Assembly: GCA_023248215.1 (NCBI GenBank)
Contig: JAHFEW010000002.1
Location: forward strand, 30,774 to 79,186
Length of the DNA stretch: 48,413 bases
Reading direction: 5' to 3'
Origin: Nitrospira sp.
GTDB lineage: Bacteria; Nitrospirota; Nitrospiria; Nitrospirales; Nitrospiraceae
Positions 16,551 to 25,000 of this stretch are shown piece after piece (positions within the stretch are counted from its first letter, which is position 1; each line of letters begins with the position of its first letter). A model generated the notes under the pieces. It was given only the letters and a program-made list of their open reading frames with translations, had not been told where the DNA came from and searched no databases. A program made the translations under genes and the position numbers.

Positions 16551-16655
16551 TTCCTCCTGAAGGTTCTGCACTACTACGGGAGAATCGTCAGCGTCCGTGC
16601 CGACGAGATGGTAACGAGGTCTGGTGAAGATGTGCGCACATCCCCGCTCCTCCGG
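16551..16655 (-). promoter_or_regulatory. fliC leader with clustered GGA motifs (candidate CsrA sites)
   Basis: The untranslated leader from the sigma-28 start contains CCGGAGGAGCGGGGATG near its 5' end (16640-16656), a CACGGACG in the middle and CAGGAGGAAG at the ribosome binding site (16551-16560). CsrA binds GGA in loops and represses by covering the Shine-Dalgarno site. CsrA control of flagellin is known in Bacillus hag. Here csrA and fliW are in the same window. Binding itself is inferred. Confidence 0.5.
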
Positions 16656-16675
16656 TTACCGTATCGCTGTGCCCC

Positions 16676-16703
16676 TTATCGGCAGCCCGTCAGGAAGACT
16701 TAA
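16676..16703 (-). promoter_or_regulatory. Sigma-28 (FliA) promoter of fliC
   Basis: Minus strand TTAAGTCT-N12-GCCGATAA. The -10 is a perfect match to the FliA consensus. The -35 reads TTAA (or TAAG with 15-base spacing). Transcription should begin near 16669, giving a leader of about 125 bases. Confidence 0.85.
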
Positions 16704-16748
16704 GTGTTTCAAGAAGCACACGAAATGCCTGTAATGAGGGGTATCATC

Positions 16749-16776
16749 CGTTGGTCTGCCCTATCGAACACCAACG
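16749..16776 (-). other. Inverted repeat after the last gene of the glycosylation island
   Basis: CGTTGGT (16749-16755) and ACCAACG (16770-16776) flank a 14-base loop just past the stop of the hypothetical gene and upstream of the fliC -35. There is no T-run. It may act as a weak end-of-operon structure separating the island from fliC. Confidence 0.3.
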
Positions 16777-16780
16777 AACA

Positions 16781-17323
16781 TTAAGCGGCCACAGTGGCGT
16801 CAGTGAGCCGCGGCAATAATTCATATTCAAGGAGATCGGCGACGCGAACGGGGTCGGAACAGGATCGTGCGGCCAAGAGTTCCTGAATCCATGGGAGCAG
16901 CGTGGCGGATGAGAGGCCCGCGACTCCTTGCTTGTGGCCGGCTTCCAACATCTCGGTGTAATCCGCCAGGCGACCGAGCCAGGCATCAATCGATCCCACT
17001 TGCCCGGTTCCGGACCGCAACGGAGCGAGCAGCACCTGCCCGTCGGCATACAACTGGCCGGCGAAACGTATGATGGCCTGTCTGGCGTCGGTAACAATGG
17101 CGTGAAGCGATTGGGAGACGGCGGCTATCGGCCCCAGTCCCTGACCGACTTGGTTCAAGAACGCCGGCACAAGGTCTCGATCGCTGATCGCCTTGCCACC
17201 GATGGTCAACGACGTCACGATGCGATGCTGAGCCTGAGCCCTGTCGCTGATCGCAGCCAGGGCCTCCATGAGGGAGGTGTTATCGGACAGTTGCCACTGT
17301 TCTCCATCGAGCGTAATGTGCAT
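16781..17323 (-). CDS. Hypothetical protein at the fliC-proximal end of the glycosylation island
   Basis: No family recognised. The 180-residue product starts at ATG 17323, with AAGGAG seven to eight bases upstream. Residues 1-50 look like a small beta-rich domain (VTSLTIGGKAISDRDL). Residues 60-170 are predicted helical (VSQSLHAIVTDARQAIIRFAGQLY, WLGRLADYTEML, LLEYELLPRL). There is no signal peptide, cysteine or membrane segment. It is the last gene of the leftward island, 45 bp after the GT9-type gene and directly upstream of the fliC promoter. A cytoplasmic helper linking flagellin or a chaperone to the glycosyltransferases would suit the position, but nothing in the sequence proves it. 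Confidence 0.8.
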   Translation of the reverse strand: MHITLDGEQWQLSDNTSLMEALAAISDRAQAQHRIVTSLTIGGKAISDRDLVPAFLNQVGQGLGPIAAVSQSLHAIVTDARQAIIRFAGQLYADGQVLLAPLRSGTGQVGSIDAWLGRLADYTEMLEAGHKQGVAGLSSATLLPWIQELLAARSCSDPVRVADLLEYELLPRLTDATVAA

Positions 17324-17368
17324 GACGAGACTCCTTTGAAAGAGTGTCAAACCACGTCCACGGTCCTG

Positions 17369-19045
17369 CTAAGCGGACCGCGCCATGGGAAGGGGGCGCG
17401 ACACCCCGTGATTCACGCGCAGGTCTGGTTTCCGGAGCGAACGAAACTGGGTTGCGACGGACTGAAGTCGCCGTTGCCATCGTCGATAGGTGGCGAGACG
17501 GGATTGCGCCATGCCGGTGAGGTCATGGCCGTCATCTCCATGGGTATCCCGCACCAGGCTCACTGCCAAGGAAGCGGTCGCCGGCCTTTGCATACTGAGG
17601 GCCACGATCTTCTGGCGATCCATGTGCTCGCGCAGTTGCATCTGTTGCAAGGCGGTCACCGGCACGGGACGTTGTTTCGTTAAGCGAACGAGTTCCTCCG
17701 CTTTCGACACGAGCGTGGCAGCCAGAGGCGCCAGATGATCCAGAAGCGCCATCGCGTCACCCCAATCCGGAGGGAGCTCAGTACCGGCCGGCACCTGGCT
17801 GGATATTCCGGTAAATTGTTCGAACCAGAAGCGGCGCCAGAACCGGCCATACCAGCTGACCGTGGGATCTTCCCGTCCGGCACAGAGATCCACACCGCCC
17901 AGTCCATCCTCATCGACTCGGGAGCGATAGACTTTCACGCCGGTCAATGATTGAGGAAAGGCGTCTCCGGTCAACACGTGCAGGCACAATCCTGCGATCT
18001 GATCCGGAACCAGTCGTTCGTTGCAAGCGTGATGAAAACAGACCTGATCAAAACCGCATGGAGCACAGCCCGTATCCGGCTGCACGATCCAATGCCCCGG
18101 TCCATAGGGGCCGGTTTCCCGGAAGTCGACATGCCCGACTGATAGATCGATGACCGGAGTCCCCACCCCCACCGCGAGGTGCATGGGGCCGGTATCGTTG
18201 GTCAGTAAGAGCCGGCATTGTGCCAATACAGCAGCCACTTGCGGCAAGGTTGTACGCCCGACTGCATCGCAGAGAGGCGCAATGCCCCCGGCCTGACGAT
18301 AAGTGGTTTGGGCGATACGAATGGCTTTCCGTTCTTCTTCCGTGCCGATAAACACATAGCCAACCTGTGTCCGGCGACTCAGGTCGGCCAAGGTCTGGCC
18401 GAATAACTCAGGCCGCCAGGCTTTCATGGCATCGCTGGCGCCGACCTGCACCGCCATCCATGGAATCTGCTCTCCACCGTGAGGGGCGAAAAACTCGCGT
18501 GCCCATTGCGTCGCGCTTGAAGGCAGGGTGAGGGACATTGGCGCAAAAGGTCCGGGGCCACTCCCGCCTAAAGCATAGATATCCACAAGGTTAAAGTGGT
18601 TGAACTGTCGCTGGCTGTGGACGTCCGTCAAATAAGCCATCCATGGATTATGAATTGCCACGTCCCCGTCCTTCGGGGCGGCGATGCCGCGAACCTCTCT
18701 GGCCCCGACGTACGAGGTCAGAAGCCCGCTCCGTCGGTTGAAGGTGAGATTGATGGCACGGTCATACTGTGCCTCGACCAATGGCGCGGCCCAACGTGTC
18801 ATCTCGCGGTACAGGGTCACGACATCTTTGCTTTGGACCCGGCTCTCATCGACCAAACGATGAAAGTCATAGGCCACGATGTGCCGAAGGTGCGGCAGGA
18901 GGCTCGCGACCGAAGCGAACCGTTGGTCGACGACGAGATCGATCGCCGCTCCCGGCCACTCATGTTGCAGACGCTGCAGCAACGTGCCCATCTGCACCAG
19001 GTCGCCCATCCGAGTAATATTGATGAGAAGAACTTGTTTACTCAT
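17369..19045 (-). CDS. Glycosyltransferase family 9 (heptosyltransferase-like) with C-terminal extension
   Basis: The 558-residue protein begins like ADP-heptose:LPS heptosyltransferases (INITRMGDLVQMGTLLQRL, IDLVVDQRFA) and has the GT9 donor-site region (PWMAVQVGASDAMKAWRPELF, LLLTNDTGPMHLAVGVGTPVIDL). After about residue 350 it has some 200 extra residues, largely helical, not found in LPS heptosyltransferases. Its ATG overlaps the stop of the next upstream gene (ATGA), so translation is coupled. With the GDP-heptose-type genes in the same run, transfer of a heptose-like sugar to flagellin or a growing glycan is a fair inference. Acceptor unknown. Confidence 0.88.
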   Translation of the reverse strand: MSKQVLLINITRMGDLVQMGTLLQRLQHEWPGAAIDLVVDQRFASVASLLPHLRHIVAYDFHRLVDESRVQSKDVVTLYREMTRWAAPLVEAQYDRAINLTFNRRSGLLTSYVGAREVRGIAAPKDGDVAIHNPWMAYLTDVHSQRQFNHFNLVDIYALGGSGPGPFAPMSLTLPSSATQWAREFFAPHGGEQIPWMAVQVGASDAMKAWRPELFGQTLADLSRRTQVGYVFIGTEEERKAIRIAQTTYRQAGGIAPLCDAVGRTTLPQVAAVLAQCRLLLTNDTGPMHLAVGVGTPVIDLSVGHVDFRETGPYGPGHWIVQPDTGCAPCGFDQVCFHHACNERLVPDQIAGLCLHVLTGDAFPQSLTGVKVYRSRVDEDGLGGVDLCAGREDPTVSWYGRFWRRFWFEQFTGISSQVPAGTELPPDWGDAMALLDHLAPLAATLVSKAEELVRLTKQRPVPVTALQQMQLREHMDRQKIVALSMQRPATASLAVSLVRDTHGDDGHDLTGMAQSRLATYRRWQRRLQSVATQFRSLRKPDLRVNHGVSRPLPMARSA

Positions 19046-20859
19046 ACCAAATCGCGTGTCTCGCTCCGATACTCGTCCAGCATCAGCACCATCAACTCTT
19101 CGCGCTTGAGGGTTGCCGACGGCCCTTTGGTACGAATTTTCGCCGCGACATCTTTCAGCTCAATGCGTTGTCCTGCCGGACATTCCTTGAGAAGCGATTC
19201 CAGAGGAAGATCATCGGCACACCGTGTGACCAAGGCTTCCTGTTGCCGGTCACCTCGCAATACCGCGCCCACTCGATCCGGCTGAGACAGCCCGATCTGC
19301 GCCAGCAAGTCCCTCATTCGATGCACGTAGGTATGGGCGTTCAAGACGCGCGCACGAGCCGCCGTCGTCATCGCCTGTCGAGCCGCAGGATCTCCCAACC
19401 ATCGTCGAACCAGCCCGGGAACTTCATCGAAGGCACGAAATGAAACCATCTCCTGGTCGGTGAAGAACTCCGGGAGCAGCGAGCGGTGATCAACCAATTG
19501 AAAGGCCTCACAGGCCGCCAGTTCGAAGGTGCGTGGATTGACGAAATCGGCCTGCGGGTCCATCCCGACCCCGGTGGTCGAATGCAGGTTCAAATTGATG
19601 GTCGTCGCGTTGAAGACCTTCATACAGGTGGCGGTATCGATCCGCGCCCCCTTCAATTGCAGCACGAAGCGGAGGTCGTCGGCTCCGTCCCACTCATTGC
19701 CCCACAGTTTGAATGACCAGGGTTGGCGAAGCAGTGTCGGGAAGAGCCGCCGACGATTGGGATATCCCGCGCCAACGAACGACACGTCTGCGCCGTAATA
19801 ACGCCGATCTTCGTCAGGTAGGATCACAGGATGATGTACGACCGGGTCTGCCGCCATCGGCAAGTAGCTGACATGCCGCGCGCCCGCCTGCCGGAAGGCA
19901 TCCAGACATTGCCCCTGTTGAAATACAAACCAAAACTCATATCCCGGCGCCATCTGTTGCCAATAGGTGAGATGACGGTAGTTCTCCACGAACCACATGG
20001 CCGTGAGAAATTTCTTCTTGCGCAAATGTTCCAGGACCGGCAACGTCAATGGGGCCTGGGCGAGCGACAACACGAGATCGGGGGGAGATTCGGCTAGCGT
20101 GGCCAAGGTCCATTGGCTCAAGACTTCCGCCATGCGACTTTGCATCAGCTGGCGGTTACGCGCGTCCTTCAGCGTGCCCATGACTTCGTAACTGGGCGCG
20201 TGGAGACTATGGTCGATCCACTGCACCTTGTGACCGAGCGTTTCCAGCGCCCGTTTGACATAGCCGGCAATCGGAAGCGACCCTCCGTAAATCGGTCCCA
20301 CCAGCGCGATGGTCAGTTGGCCTCCCGCCTGACGCGCGATACCTCGGCGCAAGGCTTGCTCAAAGGCGCTATGGAAGTCGGCATCCGCTTGTGATGCCGG
20401 CGCATAGGCCAGGCAGCGCAGGGGTTGCCCGGTCTTGGTCAGCGTCTGGGCGATGTCCGCGGGCATTCCGAAGAGCCAGGCGATCTGTTCGCCCCAGGGC
20501 TCGAGTGGCCTCGCGGAGAGGGCATCGTGGAATTCGTCAATGTTGGGAATCAGCACGGCGACGGTGATGTCCGGCGAGAGTTTCTTGCGAAGGGCTTCCA
20601 CGTGATACAGCAGCCCGATTCCTGCGACGACGATGGTTTCTCCCGCTTGGCAGGCCGGCGCATGGGTGTTGGCCCAGGTATCGGCTTCACGAATGGGATC
20701 ATAGGCGCTGTGAATCCATCGGTCGGACCGCCGCGCCGACGGTACACCGCTGCGCGCCGGTTCGATGGTGAGTATTCCTCCGACAGCGGATTTGAGGGAG
20801 GCTGCCAGGTCTGGATATCGTGCGGCCAACCTCGTGACGTTATCGTTGAACAAGTTCAT
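19042..20859 (-). CDS. CgeB-type glycosyltransferase
   Basis: 605 residues from ATG 20859, which overlaps the preceding stop as ATGA (a frame open to 20994 would lie inside that gene). The N-terminal third has a degenerate nucleotide-binding/helical region. The central part (about 200-520) is a GT-B fold of the CgeB type: ALVGPIYGGSLPIAGYVKRALETLGH, YYGADVSFVGAGYPNRRRLF, then the C-terminal signature VNPRTFELAACEAFQLVDHR. The last 80 residues are charged and helical. CgeB-like enzymes occur in spore-surface, LPS and flagellar glycan loci. It probably adds one sugar to the glycan made by this island. Confidence 0.85.
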   Translation of the reverse strand: MNLFNDNVTRLAARYPDLAASLKSAVGGILTIEPARSGVPSARRSDRWIHSAYDPIREADTWANTHAPACQAGETIVVAGIGLLYHVEALRKKLSPDITVAVLIPNIDEFHDALSARPLEPWGEQIAWLFGMPADIAQTLTKTGQPLRCLAYAPASQADADFHSAFEQALRRGIARQAGGQLTIALVGPIYGGSLPIAGYVKRALETLGHKVQWIDHSLHAPSYEVMGTLKDARNRQLMQSRMAEVLSQWTLATLAESPPDLVLSLAQAPLTLPVLEHLRKKKFLTAMWFVENYRHLTYWQQMAPGYEFWFVFQQGQCLDAFRQAGARHVSYLPMAADPVVHHPVILPDEDRRYYGADVSFVGAGYPNRRRLFPTLLRQPWSFKLWGNEWDGADDLRFVLQLKGARIDTATCMKVFNATTINLNLHSTTGVGMDPQADFVNPRTFELAACEAFQLVDHRSLLPEFFTDQEMVSFRAFDEVPGLVRRWLGDPAARQAMTTAARARVLNAHTYVHRMRDLLAQIGLSQPDRVGAVLRGDRQQEALVTRCADDLPLESLLKECPAGQRIELKDVAAKIRTKGPSATLKREELMVLMLDEYRSETRDLV

Positions 20860-22049
20860 GCAGCAACCGATTCGTACAAGGTGGGAGAAAGTGAGTGCCA
20901 CACTGCGGCTCGCTGGAGATCGACCGCCTTTTTTCCGGAGCCGTCGTCGAAGAAGGTTCCCCATCGATCCATGTGACTGTTCCACAGGGTCCAACCAGGC
21001 GCTGCACGTCGCCGTCCGTCACATATCAATTCGATGCTTTCCATGATCGGCCAGCTGTCCGGCTGAGTCTGCGTGGCATATTGATAGACCCAATGACCCT
21101 CTCCATAGGGACCGGTTTCATGAACCCGGGCGCGCGTGAAATAAAATCCCAGGGCGCGGCTTCCCACAAGCGTGGCCAGATGCAGCGGTCCGGTGTCGGC
21201 GCCGATCACCCAGCGGCATCTGCCGAGTAAGGTCATCAGTTGAGTCAGCGTCGTCCGGCCGGTCGTGTCCCATACTCGGCCCTGAAGCAGAGTTGGAACA
21301 GCTTCCAGAATCGCCTGCCCGGTTTCACGCTCGTGTCCGCTGCCGATCAACACCACCTGTCCGTCATCCACCTGCGTAAGAAACTCCCTTATCCAGGAAG
21401 CCCACACGGAGGGGGAGACACAACGTGCCGAATCCCCTGCCCCGGTCACCAGGGCAATCCAGAGTCCCTTGCGTTCACCGATTGCGGTGAGATCTTCAGG
21501 AAGTTCGACCTCCTGTCCGTCCAATACAGGCGCACGACCTCGCGGTCTCACCCCGCACATGCCGCACCAGGCATCCGCCAGATGCACACGGTTTTCTCCA
21601 CGCTCCTTGGCCACCTGACGGAGATATCGCGCCCATGGACTCATGCCATGATCTGCTTGCCTCGCCTGACCGGCTTGCACGGAGTGACTGGAGAAAAGAT
21701 GCGTCATCAAAATGCCTCGTGCATGCTGATTCAGGTTGTAGACCCGGTCGTATCCGATCTCATCGAGTGAGGCGAGATAGGTCTGGACTGTGCGCAAGGT
21801 CGCTGCCGGATCCTGCGTCCACTGATCAGCCCAGGCCCGCCACTGAGCGCCGTCCCAGGGTATCACTCGGCGAATGGCGTGGGACCTTGCGAGGACAGGC
21901 GCCAAGGGCGCCGAGCATAGAAGATCCAACGGTCGTTCCGGATATCGTTCTTGTATGGCCTCAATCGCAGGAAGCGATTGCACGAGATCTCCCAACCTGG
22001 CCAGCTGAATCAGCAGTGCCCGGCTATTGGATGCTGATTTAGGCAGCAT
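20856..22049 (-). CDS. Glycosyltransferase family 9 (heptosyltransferase-like)
   Basis: A 397-residue GT9 protein of about the usual length: LLIQLARLGDLVQSLPAIEAI at the N-terminus; GLWIALVTGAGDSARCVSP; and the donor-site WVIGADTGPLHLATLVGSRALGFYF. It overlaps the giant glycosyltransferase gene by 11 bases upstream and the CgeB-type gene by 4 bases downstream, so all are co-translated. A second GT9 gene lies two genes downstream; the two differ in length and C-terminus, suggesting successive, distinct transfers. Confidence 0.9.
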   Translation of the reverse strand: MLPKSASNSRALLIQLARLGDLVQSLPAIEAIQERYPERPLDLLCSAPLAPVLARSHAIRRVIPWDGAQWRAWADQWTQDPAATLRTVQTYLASLDEIGYDRVYNLNQHARGILMTHLFSSHSVQAGQARQADHGMSPWARYLRQVAKERGENRVHLADAWCGMCGVRPRGRAPVLDGQEVELPEDLTAIGERKGLWIALVTGAGDSARCVSPSVWASWIREFLTQVDDGQVVLIGSGHERETGQAILEAVPTLLQGRVWDTTGRTTLTQLMTLLGRCRWVIGADTGPLHLATLVGSRALGFYFTRARVHETGPYGEGHWVYQYATQTQPDSWPIMESIELICDGRRRAAPGWTLWNSHMDRWGTFFDDGSGKKAVDLQRAAVWHSLSPTLYESVAA

Positions 22050-25000
22050 GGTTTGGAATCAAGTGAGCCTCGGGTTCTGCCAGCCTTCTCGCTAGCTCGT
22101 CCAAACCATCGAACGTGGGGTCTAGGGCGCGGAGCATGTCACATTCTCGCTGGGCATCCGTCCGCTTGCCTGATCGGAGCAGCACTCCGGCGAGGGCAAA
22201 CCGCAGGGCCATATTGCCGGGATTGCGAACGAGAAAGGTCGTGAGACGAGAGCCGACCGCATCCCACCGTTCGAGCGCCGTTCCAGAACGCAGGAACCAG
22301 TGCATGCATTCTTCGTCGTCCGGTTCATTCGCGCAGAGCGGCACTAGCAGGTCCCAGGCTCTCTCCGGGCGGTTGGCACCCATCGCGGCCATGACCATTC
22401 CCAACGATGCCTTGCGTGGATCAGCGCCGAACAGCTTGGCTCGTTCGAAGGCGCTTTCCGCCTCTGCGTATTGGTTCTGTTGCATGGCGACGATCCCCCG
22501 CAACAGCCAACCTTCTCCATGAGAGGGGGCACCCTTCAGCAGCGCGGCCAGATATGCGTCAGCCTCAGCGAGGGATCCCGTTTCGAGTGCATGCTTGGCG
22601 AGCGCGATGCGGGCCTGCGAATCGTCTTCTAACGCCAGGACACGTCGCCAGAATGGAATCGCCAACTGCGGATGCATCACGCCGTGACACAGGAGAGCCG
22701 CCCAGCGGAGTATCCAGACATCGTCCGGCCATTCCTCGACTCGTTTCAAGAGGGCGACCACCATGTCCTGATCCCGTCGTTGTGCGGCACGCTGCACCTC
22801 GGCCACGAGCGCTCGTTCCGCCCGTATCGTTGGATCGTCGATCAGGCGGAGACGGTAGCTTAGTTGTCCGTCTGCGACATACGTGTGCAGTGCATACCCA
22901 TCCTCGAAGTGAATACGATCTTCATCAGCGAGCCACCAGGAGGTTGCCCAGCGGTCATGGAGGCGGCGGCTGTTGTCGCTGTCATGAGCCTTGCGGCCCG
23001 GCGTCCGGCTTTCCAAATGATACAGCACGCTCTGCGGTTGATAGATGATCTTCCATTTCTGCGCTCGAACCTTGAGACAGAGGTCCACGTCCTCAAAGCC
23101 GTTTCGATACCCTTCGTCGAATCCCCCCACCTGGTCGAACACCGCTCGTCGCACGAGCATGCAGGCCGCCGTCACACAATCCAATTCCCGGCGACGAGAC
23201 ACACATGCGGCATGGGCATCGGCGCCACGATAGATGTGATAGGGCAAGAACCATTCACGAGAAAACGCCACACCCGCATGTTGGATCGTGCCGTCTTCGT
23301 ACAGCAATTTGCTCCCTACGACAGCCACATCTGAATGGATGCGGACTTCCTCGATCAACGGCGCCAACCATCCCTTTAAAGGAATCGTGTCGTTATTCAG
23401 AAAGACCAGATATTCCCCTCGCGCCGCCCGCGCGCCCTGATTGCAGGCCTTGGCGAATCCGAGATTTTCCTGATTGCGGATAACCTGCACATCACCGCCG
23501 AGTGTCTGCATAAAATTCTGCACTCCATCGGTCGAACCGTTGTCGACGACGACCACTTCGTAGGTCACCCCATCGGTAACCTCCGCCAAGGCGGTCAGAC
23601 ATTGCTGCGTCAAATCGGCATTGTTCCAGACGGGAATGATGATGGAGCAGTGGTACGATGCCTTCGCGACGCGGGCCTTCAGTCCGCTCAGGTGTTCCCG
23701 TTGCGCTGCCAGTATTCTCGGATGTGCGGCGGCGTATGGAAAGTATTTTCGATAAATAATGTCCATGGTTCGGGAGAACGCATCCTGGTCGCGACTGGTC
23801 ATCGACGATCCGTCGCTTCTCCAGGTAAATTCTGCGGTGGTCTGAGCAATATGCGCGAAGGGATATTGGGTGGCGAGTCTGATCCACAGGTCCCAGTCTT
23901 CATGCACGAACAGGCTTTCGTCGAACAGTCCGACTTCATCCAGGCAGGCCCGGCGATGCATCAGGCAGAGGACCGGAATATAGTTTTCAACGAGCAATCG
24001 AGGTGCAGCGAAGTCGGAGGAATGTGGCCGGTCGCGACCAGCTTCTGTCAGTACCCCTTCTACCTCTTGTTCGACAATGCGCCAGGCATCCGTATAGGCG
24101 ATCTGGTGGGTTCCGCGTTCGAGAAACCCGACGAGCGTGCCAAGGTGATCGGGCAGGAACCGGTCGTCGTCATCGAGGTACGCGATGTAGGTGCCTTTCG
24201 CGAGCCGAAGGCCGGTATTGCGCGAGGCGGCCAACCCACGGTTGTGGTCGTGGTTCACCAGGGTCATGCGTCCGGCGAGGTTCATCTCTACCACCACGGA
24301 CTCGACCGGGATGGTGCCGTCATTCACCACAATCACTTCAAAGTCCTGGTACTGTTGCCGATTCACACTTTCAAGCGCGACACGCAAGCGCTCGGGTCGG
24401 TTGTGGGTCGGCACAATGATCGAGACCATCGGGGGCCGGGTAAAGGCCATCGATGGCGCGACAGACGTAGCGGCGCGCCGGCAGGCCCACACTTGATAGA
24501 TCGGCATGAGCCTGAAGGTGCGAACATCATGGGGTGTCGCGGCGGGAAAATACCGCAGCGATGGAACCTCGATCGGGATCCGTTCCATGCCCAAATGACA
24601 AAATCCTCCATCACTCAGTAGCTGACCGAGCTGCTGCTCCGTGACCCAATCTTCCACCGGCTGATTCGGGGGGGCGATCCGTCGCCATTCATCCCACACG
24701 TCCCCTCTCGGAGTCGTGAGAATAAGATATCCATCAGAAGTGAGGAGTCGTGCCAGTTGATTGACGAACGCCGGTTTGTCAGGGTGCGGGACATGTTCGA
24801 TGACTTCCGAGCAGAGTACAACGTCGAACGGCCTAAAGTCTGGCCTTGCGAGGACCGACTCGGGAGTGCCCGCTTCAAAGCGAATGTAGGGAAACATGCG
24901 GCGCGCATGTTCGACGACGCCGGCGACCGGTTCAATCCCCTCGCAGGTTCCGTAAGCCGTCGCAAGATTCGTCAGCCATCCGCGACCGCATCCCACATCG

